A stretch of 51,705 nt of DNA from a virus, in the IMG/VR virus record IMGVR_UViG_3300048834_000253, positions 1 to 51,705 of that record; one strand, written 5' to 3'. Positions 32,818-39,273 of the stretch are shown here, in pieces. Under the pieces are notes generated by a model, which saw only the letters and a program-made list of their open reading frames with translations, made no database searches and was not told where the DNA came from. Each line of letters starts with the position of its first letter. The stretch's first letter is position 1. Made by a program: the position numbers and the translations under genes.

Positions 32818-33040
32818 GGCTCGCCCTCACGCGCAGCCGCTCGAACACGCGGCGCAGGCAGTAGCTGCGGACAATGCTCACTACCGTGAAAATCGCCCCG
32901 ATGGCGGCGTTTTGCGCCAGCGATACATGCAGCCCGAAGGCCGGAAACACCGCCAGTTGCGTGAGCAAGGCGATGCCGTAGCCGACGGCGACGTTTGCCA
33001 CGGATTCGACAAGCGACATGCGGCGGGATTGCTCAGCCAT
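32810..33040 (-). CDS. DUF7220-type small membrane protein
   Basis: This 76-residue protein starts MAEQSRRMSLVESVANVAVGYG and has two membrane segments (about 14-30 and 40-58) followed by a basic tail (SYCLRRVFERLRVRASHG). It resembles the DUF7220 small membrane proteins common in phages of Gram-negative bacteria. Function unknown. The start at 33040 was taken from the ATG within the overlap with the upstream gene; upstream codons of the longer frame are out-of-frame coding sequence. Confidence 0.7.
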   Translation of the reverse strand: MAEQSRRMSLVESVANVAVGYGIALLTQLAVFPAFGLHVSLAQNAAIGAIFTVVSIVRSYCLRRVFERLRVRASHG

Positions 33041-33275
33041 GCTTGCGGCCCTCCTGCGCGTCAATCTCGGCAATGGCCCGCTTGCAGTAGATCGCCGCAT
33101 CAAGCAGCTCTTCGTACTGGTGCGTGAGCCAGCACCGCAGAGAAAGCTGGTTCTCTGCCACGGTGGTGCCGTACTTGTTCTTGCCCAATGCCTGACGGCG
33201 GGCAATGTCCGCGCAGACTTCGGCCTCGATACCTTCGGGCAGGAATACGCCTACTGTGTGGGATTCGTGGGTCAT
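33033..33275 (-). CDS. Conserved phage protein, unknown function
   Basis: This 80-residue protein (MTHESHTVGVFLPEGIEAEV) contains IARRQALGKNKYGTTVAENQLSLRCWLTHQYEELLDAAIY, a segment common to small phage proteins in replication or accessory regions. A GTG start at 33290 is possible, but the ATG at 33275 has GTAGGGG in front. No biochemical role known to me. Confidence 0.65.
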   Translation of the reverse strand: MTHESHTVGVFLPEGIEAEVCADIARRQALGKNKYGTTVAENQLSLRCWLTHQYEELLDAAIYCKRAIAEIDAQEGRKHG

Positions 33276-33279
33276 ACCC

Positions 33280-33474
33280 CTACCCCCCACTCTTGCGCGG
33301 TGCGGCTGATGACAGCATGGCCTGCTTCAGATCCTCGGAGATGCCCTCCCACATGCCTGTTCTGCAGCTCTCTAGCTCCTTTGCGCGGCTCCATGCGTAT
33401 TCCTTCCATCCTGGTGTTTTGGCTAGCTTGATGAGGTGGGCTAGTGCTTTGTCGTAGGCGGTCATGCATGTCAT
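33280..33474 (-). CDS. Small helical protein, unknown function
   Basis: This protein is 64 residues long (61 if the third-codon-later ATG at 33465 is used) and contains TAYDKALAHLIKLAKTPGWKEYAWSRAKEL. The first ATG overlaps the upstream stop. It is helical, moderately basic and without recognised family. It looks like a small phage accessory protein. Confidence 0.55.
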   Translation of the reverse strand: MTCMTAYDKALAHLIKLAKTPGWKEYAWSRAKELESCRTGMWEGISEDLKQAMLSSAAPRKSGG

Positions 33475-34004
33475 CCCCTTCGCCCGATCTGGTGGTTTGC
33501 TACCAATTCATCTATGAACTGGCGCGCCACCCCTGCGCAATGGTTTTCCTCGTCGTAGTCGGTCAGGCATTCCTTGCCTGATAGGCGATAGACCGACCAG
33601 CCTGCGGCCTCTATGGCTCGCTGGCGCGCCTCGTCTTTCGCTGTGTCTCGGTGGAATGCCGCGCCGTCACACTCGATGGCCACCTTGGCTACCGGGTTGC
33701 CGAAGTCAACGAAGTAATTGAGGACGGGGTACTGTGGGTATAGAACCGCACCAGACATGCGAATGTCGTACCAGAGAGCGTTTTCAATCGGCGTGAAGAC
33801 CATCAGCCAGTCCACCTCATAGGGATCAATCCCCCATTCGGCGCGGCCTGCATTCAGAATGTCTGCTTCGGCCATCTTGTAGAAGCTGCGGATTGCGGCC
33901 AGGCGCTCAAACCCCTTTGTTTTGCGAATCAGCTCGACAAGGTGGTCACGATCACGCTCTGCTGCGAAGAATGTGAATACTTCCTCCAAATTGACGGTTT
34001 TCAT
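33471..34004 (-). CDS. PD-(D/E)xK nuclease-fold protein (Vsr/DUF559-like)
   Basis: This 177-residue protein carries a C-terminal nuclease-like motif: YFVDFGNPVAKVAIECDGAAFH, then KDEARQRAIEAAGWSVYRLSGKEC. The D...E-C-D plus K-x2-x-R and GW.V.R pattern is that of Vsr/DUF559 enzymes, which nick or cut DNA. The N-terminal 80 residues are helical and unrecognised. It follows the helicase gene with an ATGA overlap. It may process replication or recombination intermediates, or act against host DNA. Low G+C in the middle compared with its neighbours suggests later acquisition. Confidence 0.75.
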   Translation of the reverse strand: MKTVNLEEVFTFFAAERDRDHLVELIRKTKGFERLAAIRSFYKMAEADILNAGRAEWGIDPYEVDWLMVFTPIENALWYDIRMSGAVLYPQYPVLNYFVDFGNPVAKVAIECDGAAFHRDTAKDEARQRAIEAAGWSVYRLSGKECLTDYDEENHCAGVARQFIDELVANHQIGRRG

Positions 34005-35338
34005 TCAAAGCCTTTCGATTGCGAACCGGCGCCCTTTTGCGGCGCTGGCCCGGCCCATGATTCAAAGCAGGTGTATTGGCCGTGGTAGAACAGATTGACG
34101 TCGCCTGTTCTGCCTTGGCGGTTCTTTGCCAGTCGCAACAAAGCGAAGTTCTGGAAGTTCGCGCCCAGCTCTGGCTGCGCTTCAATCGGGCGATGGATGA
34201 ACGCCACCACGTCCGCGTCCTGCTCTATGGCGCCTGAGTCGCGCAAGTCCTGCAACCCTGGGACTTGACCTACACGCTCCACGCCGCCCCGGTTCACCTG
34301 GGCAAGACACACCACAACAATGTCCAAATCCTTCGCCAGGCCCTTGAGGCCGCGGCTGATTTCTTCGATTTGGTAGGCGCGCGGCTGCTTGCTGTCCATG
34401 CCGCTCATGAGTCCGATGTAATCCACAATCAGAACGTCAAGGTTCTGTCGGCGCTTCAGCGCGCGGGCCTTGCTGCGCAGTTGCATGATGTTCAGCCCGG
34501 ACTTGTCAGACACGAACCACCGCAGCGTCTTGGCCTTTTCCACCCCATCCACAATGCGGTCGTAGTCAAGCCCCTGCGCGGGTCGCTTGATGAACCCGAT
34601 GGCAGCGCGGCTCAGGATGGCGGCTTGACGGTCGCGCACATCGCTGTGTGGCATTTCCATGGACAAGAAGCCGACGCAATAATCACGCGCCACGCTCAGG
34701 CCGACAGTCATGGCGAGCGCTGTTTTGCCCATCGCAGGGCGCGCTCCAATCACCACAAGGTTGCCCCGGTACATGCCGCCGTGCAGCATTTCGTCCAAGT
34801 CCGTCAACCCTGTGGCGATGCCCTTGATCGCCCCGCTTTGACGCGCATCGAGCAAATCGAGATGCTTGATGGCTGCGGTGTGTGCATCCACCCAATCGTC
34901 CGTCTGCTCGGCATCGTCAAGCTTTGCCAGCTCGGCCTGGGCGCGGTCGATTCTGTCTTGGATCGGGCCATCATCAAACGCAAGCTCGGCCAGCTTGTAG
35001 CTCAGGCCGTGCAACTGGCGGGCCTTGTGCGTGTCGATCAGCGTCTGCACATGGCGAGCGATGCCGCGCGGGCTGTGGTCGTTGTAGGAACTCACACCCA
35101 GCAGCACATCGGGCGGAACCACGCCATCCAGCGCCTCGACAAGCGTGATGGTGTCCACGCCCTTACCGGCGGCCATTTGGCTGCACAGCTCGGCGTAGAT
35201 GGCGCGGTTGTCGTCGTTCGTGAAGTGCTCAGGCCGCAGGCGGTCGGACACGTCATCAAACGCCGCCGGGAAGTTGATCAGGATCGAGAGAGCCGCCGCT
35301 TCCGTCTGCTCGCTGCGCAGTTGTTCGGGGGAGTTCAT
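34001..35338 (-). CDS. Replicative DNA helicase, DnaB-like
   Basis: This 445-residue protein has the two DnaB domains. The N-terminal domain (about 8-110) contains EAAALSILINFPAAF and RAIYAELCSQM. The ATPase domain contains Walker A GARPAMGKT (198-206), the SMEMP segment, Walker B LDVLIVDYIGLM, the LAQVNR and DLRDSGAIEQDADVV motifs. It would unwind DNA at the phage replication fork as a hexamer. Length is close to the bacterial enzyme. It follows the O-like initiator, as lambda P follows O, and may load itself or use host DnaC-type partners. Confidence 0.92.
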   Translation of the reverse strand: MNSPEQLRSEQTEAAALSILINFPAAFDDVSDRLRPEHFTNDDNRAIYAELCSQMAAGKGVDTITLVEALDGVVPPDVLLGVSSYNDHSPRGIARHVQTLIDTHKARQLHGLSYKLAELAFDDGPIQDRIDRAQAELAKLDDAEQTDDWVDAHTAAIKHLDLLDARQSGAIKGIATGLTDLDEMLHGGMYRGNLVVIGARPAMGKTALAMTVGLSVARDYCVGFLSMEMPHSDVRDRQAAILSRAAIGFIKRPAQGLDYDRIVDGVEKAKTLRWFVSDKSGLNIMQLRSKARALKRRQNLDVLIVDYIGLMSGMDSKQPRAYQIEEISRGLKGLAKDLDIVVVCLAQVNRGGVERVGQVPGLQDLRDSGAIEQDADVVAFIHRPIEAQPELGANFQNFALLRLAKNRQGRTGDVNLFYHGQYTCFESWAGPAPQKGAGSQSKGFE

Positions 35339-36297
35339 GCGGCCTCCTTCGTCTTCTCGATTACGTGCTTTTTGCCCTTCTCCGTCAGCAGAAAATCAAA
35401 GTCGCACTGCCAGCCCTCATGCCCCGGAGCCTTGCTTCCTCGGCCCATCAAAAAATCGTTGTCCCGCGCTCGGCCAAAGTAGCCACGGATCCAGGCCATC
35501 GCCTCTTCCGCGTTCGTGGCCCGTGGCGTCCCGTCTGATTTTTTGCTGGTCAGCACGAAACGCCAGAACGCGGATATTGCTTTTCGGCGGTTGTCGTTCA
35601 TCAGCCGCACCGTTGGCAATTCGGGCAGGATTTCGTGATACAGCGCAACCACCGAATTCGTGTCGCATCTCGGCAATTTGTCGGCGCCGCCGACAGAAGC
35701 GTTAGCTTCTTTATCTTGTTCCTGTTCCTGTTCTTGGCTTGCAAGGGGCTTGCAAGGGGCTTGTATGCCCCTTGTTATTGCGCCAGGATTCGGCAGGCGG
35801 AATGACTCAAAATAGATAGCAAAGAATGCAGCCTTGAGCGAAGGTGATCCAATGTTTGACCACTCACGCTCAACTCCCTTCACACGGTTGTCACCGGGCT
35901 TGAGAGACTCCGCGACTTGGTATGCGGCCATGCGGTGGACAAAGATGGTCTCTGAAGCCTCGTCGTAGGTGCAATACTTGGCTTCGATGAGGCTCTGAAG
36001 GGCCTTGGAAGCCCCTTCCATGCCAAGGCCGGTTTCATGTGCCATGTAAAGAATGGGGCAATGGAAGACGCCGATCATGTTGGCGTGCGGGCAAGTCATC
36101 AGGTACAGCGCAAGCACTTGCGCAGGCGCATTTCCTCGCAGCGCTTTTCCAGTGTCACCAATCCAGAATTTGGGTGATACCACCCCATAGTCACGCATCT
36201 GTTCGCCCTTCAATGCCCAAAAAAAAGAAACCATCGGCAGGCAGGCGGGCGTGTCCTGCTTTTCGGGAGCTACCCTAGCCGTGGCGTCAAAACTCAT
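35335..36297 (-). CDS. O-like replication initiation protein
   Basis: This 320-residue protein precedes the helicase in the position of lambda O. The segment MRDYGVVSPKFWIGDTGKALRG through ALYLMTCPHANMIGVFHCPILYMAHETGLGMEGASKALQSL is typical of phage initiators with a winged-helix N-terminus. A Gln/Glu-rich linker (SQEQEQEQDKE) leads to a C-terminal domain ending WQCDFDFLLTEKGK, the pattern by which such proteins recruit helicase. Two starts are possible: ATG 36297, coupled by ATGA to the upstream gene, or ATG 36198, at the beginning of the conserved part (287 residues). Direct repeats in or next to this gene usually form the origin; I saw no clear iterons. Confidence 0.7.
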   Translation of the reverse strand: MSFDATARVAPEKQDTPACLPMVSFFWALKGEQMRDYGVVSPKFWIGDTGKALRGNAPAQVLALYLMTCPHANMIGVFHCPILYMAHETGLGMEGASKALQSLIEAKYCTYDEASETIFVHRMAAYQVAESLKPGDNRVKGVEREWSNIGSPSLKAAFFAIYFESFRLPNPGAITRGIQAPCKPLASQEQEQEQDKEANASVGGADKLPRCDTNSVVALYHEILPELPTVRLMNDNRRKAISAFWRFVLTSKKSDGTPRATNAEEAMAWIRGYFGRARDNDFLMGRGSKAPGHEGWQCDFDFLLTEKGKKHVIEKTKEAA

Positions 36298-36410
36298 ACC
36301 CCGTAGCGCTTGGCAATAGACCGCATGGCGGCCTCGTACTCAGCAGGCGATGCGCTGGTGTTTGCTGCCACCCATGCGCGCTTTGCTGCTTCGTAGGCTT
36401 GCCAGCGCAT
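36294..36410 (-). CDS. 38-residue protein, unknown
   Basis: MRWQAYEAAKRAWVAANTSASPAEYEAAMRSIAKRYGV is encoded with ATGA overlaps at both ends, so the three genes 36652-36410-36297 are coupled. The composition is that of a real small helical protein. Such short proteins before O-like genes are frequent and uncharacterised. Confidence 0.6.
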   Translation of the reverse strand: MRWQAYEAAKRAWVAANTSASPAEYEAAMRSIAKRYGV

Positions 36411-36652
36411 CACTGCACCCCACTGCGGCTGATGCGCCGGGTCTTGTCGCGGCTGGCTTCGGCCTGCTCCCGTGACTCGATCACGATGGATCGGGAAGCG
36501 TCTGGGTTCAGCGGCGCCTGCAACTTGCCGTTGACGTTCAGCACGCGCTTTGTGCTGTACGTGATTGGCACAGGAGCCTTCTTGGGCTTGGTGGGCAGCT
36601 TGGCGGGGGCGTCGATGCCGCGTGGCCTGACGGATGTGAAGGCGTTATGCAT
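36410..36652 (-). CDS. Small basic protein, unknown
   Basis: This 80-residue protein (MHNAFTSVRPRGIDAPAKLP) is basic and proline-rich in the first half; SIVIESREQAEASRDKTRR is helical. No recognised motif. Located in the early minus operon between cro and the initiator gene. Confidence 0.55.
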   Translation of the reverse strand: MHNAFTSVRPRGIDAPAKLPTKPKKAPVPITYSTKRVLNVNGKLQAPLNPDASRSIVIESREQAEASRDKTRRISRSGVQ

Positions 36653-36663
36653 TGCTATGCCCG

Positions 36664-36849
36664 TTATTCCTTGCCCGATTCGTCAGACGGGCCGACAGTG
36701 CAGGCATGACCAAAAGCGTGATGACTGAGCACCAACTTGATGTATTCGCTCAAGCTGCGCTCATGCGTGGAAGCAAGGCGCATCAAGACCACTTCCAGCG
36801 ACTCAGGGACGCGGACGGGCGGCAGTTGCCGGGTGCACTTCTCGGCCAT
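36664..36849 (-). CDS. Arc/CopG-like ribbon-helix-helix protein
   Basis: This 61-residue protein has QLPPVRVPESLEVVLMRLASTHERSLSEYIKLVLSHHAF, which fits a ribbon-helix-helix: one strand (PPVRVP) and two helices, as in Arc. It would bind DNA as a dimer. It lies 4 nt after the Cro-like gene and is probably an early regulator. Confidence 0.6.
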   Translation of the reverse strand: MAEKCTRQLPPVRVPESLEVVLMRLASTHERSLSEYIKLVLSHHAFGHACTVGPSDESGKE

Positions 36850-36852
36850 GGG

Positions 36853-37110
36853 TTACGCGGCCTCTGTGGTGGTGGTCTTGGGCTTGCGGGGCTTGGCGCG
36901 CAGCACCGCCCAATTCACATCGGGGCGCAGCGCCTCACACTTGACTCCGGTAGCGGCCTCCACATCAGGGCAGTGTTCTGCTGGGATGCGGTTCTGCTGC
37001 CACTGATAGACAACTGCGTGGCCGCTGAGTCCAAGTTTCCTTGCGAGCTTGGTGCGACCGCCCGCAAGGCGGATAGCCTGATCGAGTGGGGTTTCGGTGG
37101 TGGTGTCCAT
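36853..37110 (-). CDS. YdaS/Cro-like regulator
   Basis: This 85-residue protein begins MDTTTETPLDQAIRLAGGRTKLARKLGL and has the YdaS/Cro-like helix-turn-helix (GGRTKLARKLGLSGHAVVYQW) with the following PAEHCPDVEAATGVKCEALRPD that is typical of this family; the C-terminus is basic. It diverges from the cI gene and probably takes the part of Cro, shutting off repressor synthesis. ATG 37110 is preferred to an upstream GTG at 37119: the predicted -10 ends at 37120, so the mRNA would begin close to the ATG with almost no leader. Confidence 0.82.
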   Translation of the reverse strand: MDTTTETPLDQAIRLAGGRTKLARKLGLSGHAVVYQWQQNRIPAEHCPDVEAATGVKCEALRPDVNWAVLRAKPRKPKTTTTEAA

Positions 37111-37119
37111 ATGCCCCAC

Positions 37120-37148
37120 ATCTTACGATAGTTTTTCTATCTTGTATA
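37120..37148 (-). promoter_or_regulatory. Leftward early promoter (lambda PR equivalent)
   Basis: On the minus strand TATACA (37143-37148), a 17-bp spacer and TAAGAT (37120-37125) form a promoter for cro and the replication-late operon. Operator O1 fills the spacer and O2 reaches over the -35. The geometry is identical to that of the rightward promoter at 37885-37913. Confidence 0.6.
37127..37141. promoter_or_regulatory. Repressor operator O1
   Basis: GATAGTTTTTCTATC is a perfect dyad (GATAG/CTATC around TTTTT). It fills the spacer of the leftward promoter. Three related sites are at 37145, 37874 and 37892. Confidence 0.75.
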
Positions 37149-37159
37149 GATTTTCTAGC
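37145..37159. promoter_or_regulatory. Repressor operator O2
   Basis: TATAGATTTTCTAGC matches O1 at most positions, centred 18 bp from it. It covers the leftward -35 and lies upstream of cI, where it could also help repressor control its own gene. Confidence 0.65.
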
Positions 37160-37183
37160 GCTCCAAGTGATTACCCTGATACC

Positions 37184-37795
37184 ATGAGCATCCACAAATT
37201 GATCAGACAGGGCCGCGAGCGCCTCGGGTTGACCGAGGAAGCATTCGGAAAACTTTTCGGAGTGAGCCGTGGCGCGGTGCAGCAATGGGAGCGGGAGGGG
37301 GGGACGGCCCCACGGCGCAAGATTCAGCCCCTAGTCGCTCAAGCTTTAGGCATTTCTGTTGCACAGCTCATGGGTGGCGGCGCAGACACTGCGGATGGCC
37401 CGGATATAGGAGGTGTTGTGCCGCTTTTAACGTCAGTACAGGCTGGGGATTTCAAAGAATTTGTGGATAACTTCCACCCAGGGGACGGGGCCATGGAGTC
37501 CATACCGACATCAGTGCCCGTCAACCGCCACACTTTCGCGCTCCGGGTAGCTGGTGACAGCATGGAGCCTGAGTTTCACGCTGGGATGATCCTCATCATT
37601 GAGCCGGAAATGGAGCCAAACCCCGGAGATTTCGTCGTGGCGCGCAATGGCGACAACGAAACTACGTTCAAGCAACTGATTCAAGATGGCGCAGACTGGT
37701 ATCTGAAGCCCTTGAATGACCGCTACCCAATCAAACCACTTGGGAAGTCATCAATCATTGGGGTGCTGCGCGCAGTAGAGAAGCGCTACCGCTAA
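37184..37795 (+). CDS. CI-type repressor with LexA-like S24 protease domain
   Basis: This 203-residue protein keeps the prophage silent. The N-terminal helix-turn-helix (LIRQGRERLGLTEEAFGKLFGVSRGAVQQWEREG, 6-39) binds operators. The C-terminal S24 domain has Ser126 in VAGDSMEPE and Lys163 in TTFKQL as the catalytic pair, with a likely self-cleavage site at Ala87-Gly88 in SVQAGDF. RecA-stimulated cleavage would cause induction. Start ATG 37184 matches the family N-terminus; no Shine-Dalgarno sequence precedes it. A weak -10 (TACCCT, 37172-37177) would put transcription start on the ATG itself, as in lambda PRM. Confidence 0.93.
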   Translation: MSIHKLIRQGRERLGLTEEAFGKLFGVSRGAVQQWEREGGTAPRRKIQPLVAQALGISVAQLMGGGADTADGPDIGGVVPLLTSVQAGDFKEFVDNFHPGDGAMESIPTSVPVNRHTFALRVAGDSMEPEFHAGMILIIEPEMEPNPGDFVVARNGDNETTFKQLIQDGADWYLKPLNDRYPIKPLGKSSIIGVLRAVEKRYR

Positions 37796-37816
37796 ACCAA
37801 CCAAATTCAACAATCG

Positions 37817-37840
37817 GCCACCTTCGGGTGGCTTTTTTTT
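37817..37840 (+). terminator. Intrinsic terminator after cI
   Basis: GCCACC-TTCG-GGTGGC followed by eight T. It lies 21 nt after the cI stop and isolates the repressor transcript from the rightward promoter. Confidence 0.92.
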
Positions 37841-37873
37841 CGTCTGTACGGGTAACTACTTACAACATTCTTA

Positions 37874-37888
37874 GATAGTTTTTCTTGC
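37874..37888. promoter_or_regulatory. Repressor operator O3
   Basis: GATAGTTTTTCTTGC has one perfect O1 half and a weaker second half. It overlaps the -35 of the rightward promoter. Confidence 0.68.
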
Positions 37889-37913
37889 TTTGCTAGTTTT
37901 TCTATCGCATAAT
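37885..37913 (+). promoter_or_regulatory. Rightward early promoter (lambda PL equivalent)
   Basis: TTGCTT (37885-37890), 17-bp spacer, CATAAT (37908-37913). O4 fills the spacer and O3 overlaps the -35. It would drive the whole plus-strand operon after a long leader. Confidence 0.72.
37892..37906. promoter_or_regulatory. Repressor operator O4
   Basis: GCTAGTTTTTCTATC is centred 18 bp from O3, the same spacing as O1-O2, and lies within the promoter spacer. Confidence 0.7.
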
Positions 37914-37997
37914 TCACTCACGCCAACAAAACGGCGCGGGTGACAAGCCATCGAGCAGGCCACCGACAGGAACCTTAAAAATCTTTTTCCTGCGGAT

Positions 37998-38024
37998 CAG
38001 TTGTTGCACTTTACGCAACAACTG
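37998..38024 (+). promoter_or_regulatory. Leader hairpin 1
   Basis: CAGTTGTTGC and GCAACAACTG are perfectly complementary (10 bp) around a 7-nt loop. There is no T-run after it, so it is not a terminator. Its right arm plus AC recurs at 38809-38820. Confidence 0.65.
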
Positions 38025-38026
38025 AC
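38015..38026 (+). repeat. 12-bp direct repeat, left copy, before HNH cassette
   Basis: GCAACAACTGAC occurs here and at 38809-38820. The two copies bracket a 782-bp segment that contains the HNH-AP2 gene. This could be a target-site duplication from insertion. Confidence 0.45.
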
Positions 38027-38250
38027 AGCCCTTGATTGGGTAGTGGGCGCGGACACCGGGCGTGAGACGGTGATTGAGGCGATGCCAGCCAACAACAGCA
38101 AGGGCATCAAGACAGCGAGCGTCCCGCGTGGGGTAGCGCTTGAGTCGAGAAGCTGGAGCCGGTGCATACCGGGAGACGCCAGCAGCAGCACACACCAAGG
38201 CGAAGCGCCATGGTTTGAAAGGACGTGCTGCAAACACCTTCGCAGAGGGT

Positions 38251-38282
38251 GCAAACAGAAGGCGAACAAGCCTTCTGTTTGC
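38251..38282 (+). promoter_or_regulatory. Leader hairpin 2, just upstream of HNH ribosome-binding site
   Basis: GCAAACAGAAGGC and GCCTTCTGTTTGC form a perfect 13-bp stem with a 6-nt loop. It ends directly before GAGGAAAGT-ATG of the HNH gene. It lacks a T-run. It may control translation or be an RNase III site. Confidence 0.65.
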
Positions 38283-38291
38283 GAGGAAAGT

Positions 38292-38786
38292 ATGACGAAA
38301 CACATGACTGCAGAGGTGGCGCGTGAAATCCTAATTTACGAGCCGGAAACAGGTCTGTTCCGCTGGAGAGTGGATCGGGGAAACGGGCATCGTGCCAATG
38401 ATCTGGCTGGAAGGATGAACAGCAATGGGTATTGGGTTGTTGGGTTCAAACAATATCCGCTACTCGCGCATCGTCTTGCCTGGCTGTACATGACCGGCGA
38501 ATGGCCTCCCTTCAATGTTGATCACATAAATGGGGACAGGTGTGACAACCGCTGGGCAAATCTCCGAGACGGCAGCGGCCCCATAAACGCACAGAACGTC
38601 AGGCGAGCGCAAAGAAATAACAACTCATCCGGGCTTCTTGGTGTAACCAAGAGGCAAGGCAGGTGGGAAGCGCAAATCAAGTCGCAAGACGCAAAGAGGT
38701 ATTTAGGCTCTTTCGGATCGCCGGAAGATGCCCATGCCGCCTATGTTGAAGCCAAGCGCAGGCTACATGCTGGATGCACCATCTAA
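38292..38786 (+). CDS. HNH-AP2 homing-type endonuclease 1
   Basis: This 164-residue protein has an N-terminal unit with ILIYEPETGLFRWRVDRGNG, an HNH core (HRLAWLYMTGEWPPFNVDHINGDRCDNRWANLR, with H-N-N pattern) and a C-terminal AP2-like DNA-binding unit (GVTKRQGRWEAQIKSQDAKRYLGSF.SPEDAHAAY). These are free-standing homing endonucleases of phages. ATG 38292 is preceded by GAGG. A longer in-frame extension upstream is rejected because it has no protein-like composition. The gene is first on the rightward transcript and flanked by a 12-bp direct repeat. Confidence 0.9.
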   Translation: MTKHMTAEVAREILIYEPETGLFRWRVDRGNGHRANDLAGRMNSNGYWVVGFKQYPLLAHRLAWLYMTGEWPPFNVDHINGDRCDNRWANLRDGSGPINAQNVRRAQRNNNSSGLLGVTKRQGRWEAQIKSQDAKRYLGSFGSPEDAHAAYVEAKRRLHAGCTI

Positions 38787-38808
38787 CAAGGCGGGCGCTC
38801 AGGTGGGC

Positions 38809-38820
38809 GCAACAACTGAC
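38809..38820 (+). repeat. 12-bp direct repeat, right copy, after HNH cassette
   Basis: GCAACAACTGAC, identical to 38015-38026. The following 150 bp (to 38968) contain no gene, include GAGATCAGCA at 38837 shared with the region after HNH 2, and end in a terminator. Confidence 0.45.
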
Positions 38821-38921
38821 GGACACGGCACTGATAGAGATCAGCAAAGCACCGGCCAGCGGTGCAGCAGGAACCGGCACAGCCGGAATATGCCTGCAAG
38901 CCATTCGAGAGAGTGGCAAAG

Positions 38922-38956
38922 CCCATGCGCCAGTCACTGAGGGCGCATGGGTTTTT
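38922..38956 (+). terminator. Intrinsic terminator before the 38969 gene
   Basis: CCCATGCGCC (38922-38931) and GGCGCATGGG (38942-38951) pair perfectly, followed by TTTTT. The downstream gene begins 12 nt later with no visible promoter between, so read-through or antitermination is implied. Confidence 0.85.
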
Positions 38957-38968
38957 CAAGGAGCCAGA

Positions 38969-39181
38969 ATGATCGAAGTCACGAAAGAACGGTTTTTCGC
39001 AACAGTAGGGCTGATGGACGTGCACCCAAGGGCCAACCCTGACCACTCGTCATGGGAGACACGCAGCCGCGAGGTTGTCGGGCGCACCACGCCGGGCTAT
39101 CTGTGCCGCGATGAAATCGGCCAATGGACGAACAAGAGCAGGTACTTCGTGGCCGAGCGCTTCTCCAGGGACAGCCAGTAA
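38969..39181 (+). CDS. Small protein, unknown; first non-mobile gene of the rightward operon
   Basis: This 70-residue protein (MIEVTKERFFATVGLMDVHP) starts after AAGGAG. It contains two Trp and NPDHSSWETRSREVVGRTTPGY and ends FVAERFSRDSQ. I recognise no family. It sits between two HNH genes, immediately after a terminator and as the first non-endonuclease gene of the operon, the place of lambda N. It is not obviously Arg-rich like N; a role in antitermination would be speculation. Confidence 0.6.
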   Translation: MIEVTKERFFATVGLMDVHPRANPDHSSWETRSREVVGRTTPGYLCRDEIGQWTNKSRYFVAERFSRDSQ

Positions 39182-39241
39182 CCCCCCCCGCCCCTACACC
39201 AGGGGCCGGGAGTTCACGCCTCGCCCCACGTAACGTGGCGG

Positions 39242-39256
39242 CCATCACAGAACAGG
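39242..39256. repeat. 15-bp inverted repeat, left arm, flanking HNH 2
   Basis: CCATCACAGAACAGG is exactly complementary to 39748-39762. The arms enclose the whole HNH-AP2 gene 39274-39726, 18 bp before its start and 21 bp after its end. Confidence 0.6.
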
Positions 39257-39273
39257 AATGCGCAGGAGGAGTT

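Larger units (their letters stand above)
37914..38291 (+). other. Structured untranslated leader of the rightward operon
   Basis: This 378-nt stretch separates the rightward promoter from the first gene. The open reading frame across it has no convincing start or protein-like composition. It contains a 10-bp perfect hairpin (37998-38024), a 13-bp perfect hairpin (38251-38282) and a CACC/GGGTG pairing near 38235. It could be an RNA antitermination element of the HK022 put type, a riboregulator, or a scar of the HNH insertion. No tRNA or known riboswitch is recognised. Confidence 0.5.

Noticed and set aside
36853-37110. YdaS-type toxin-antitoxin system
   Set aside because: The YdaS-like protein is opposite cI at operators, and no YdaT-like toxin follows it, so a Cro role is more economical.
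38001-38291. N-terminal extension of the HNH gene across the leader
   Set aside because: The frame is open, but the residues (many Ser, Arg, Cys, no domain pattern) cover perfect hairpins, and a good GAGG lies before ATG 38292.
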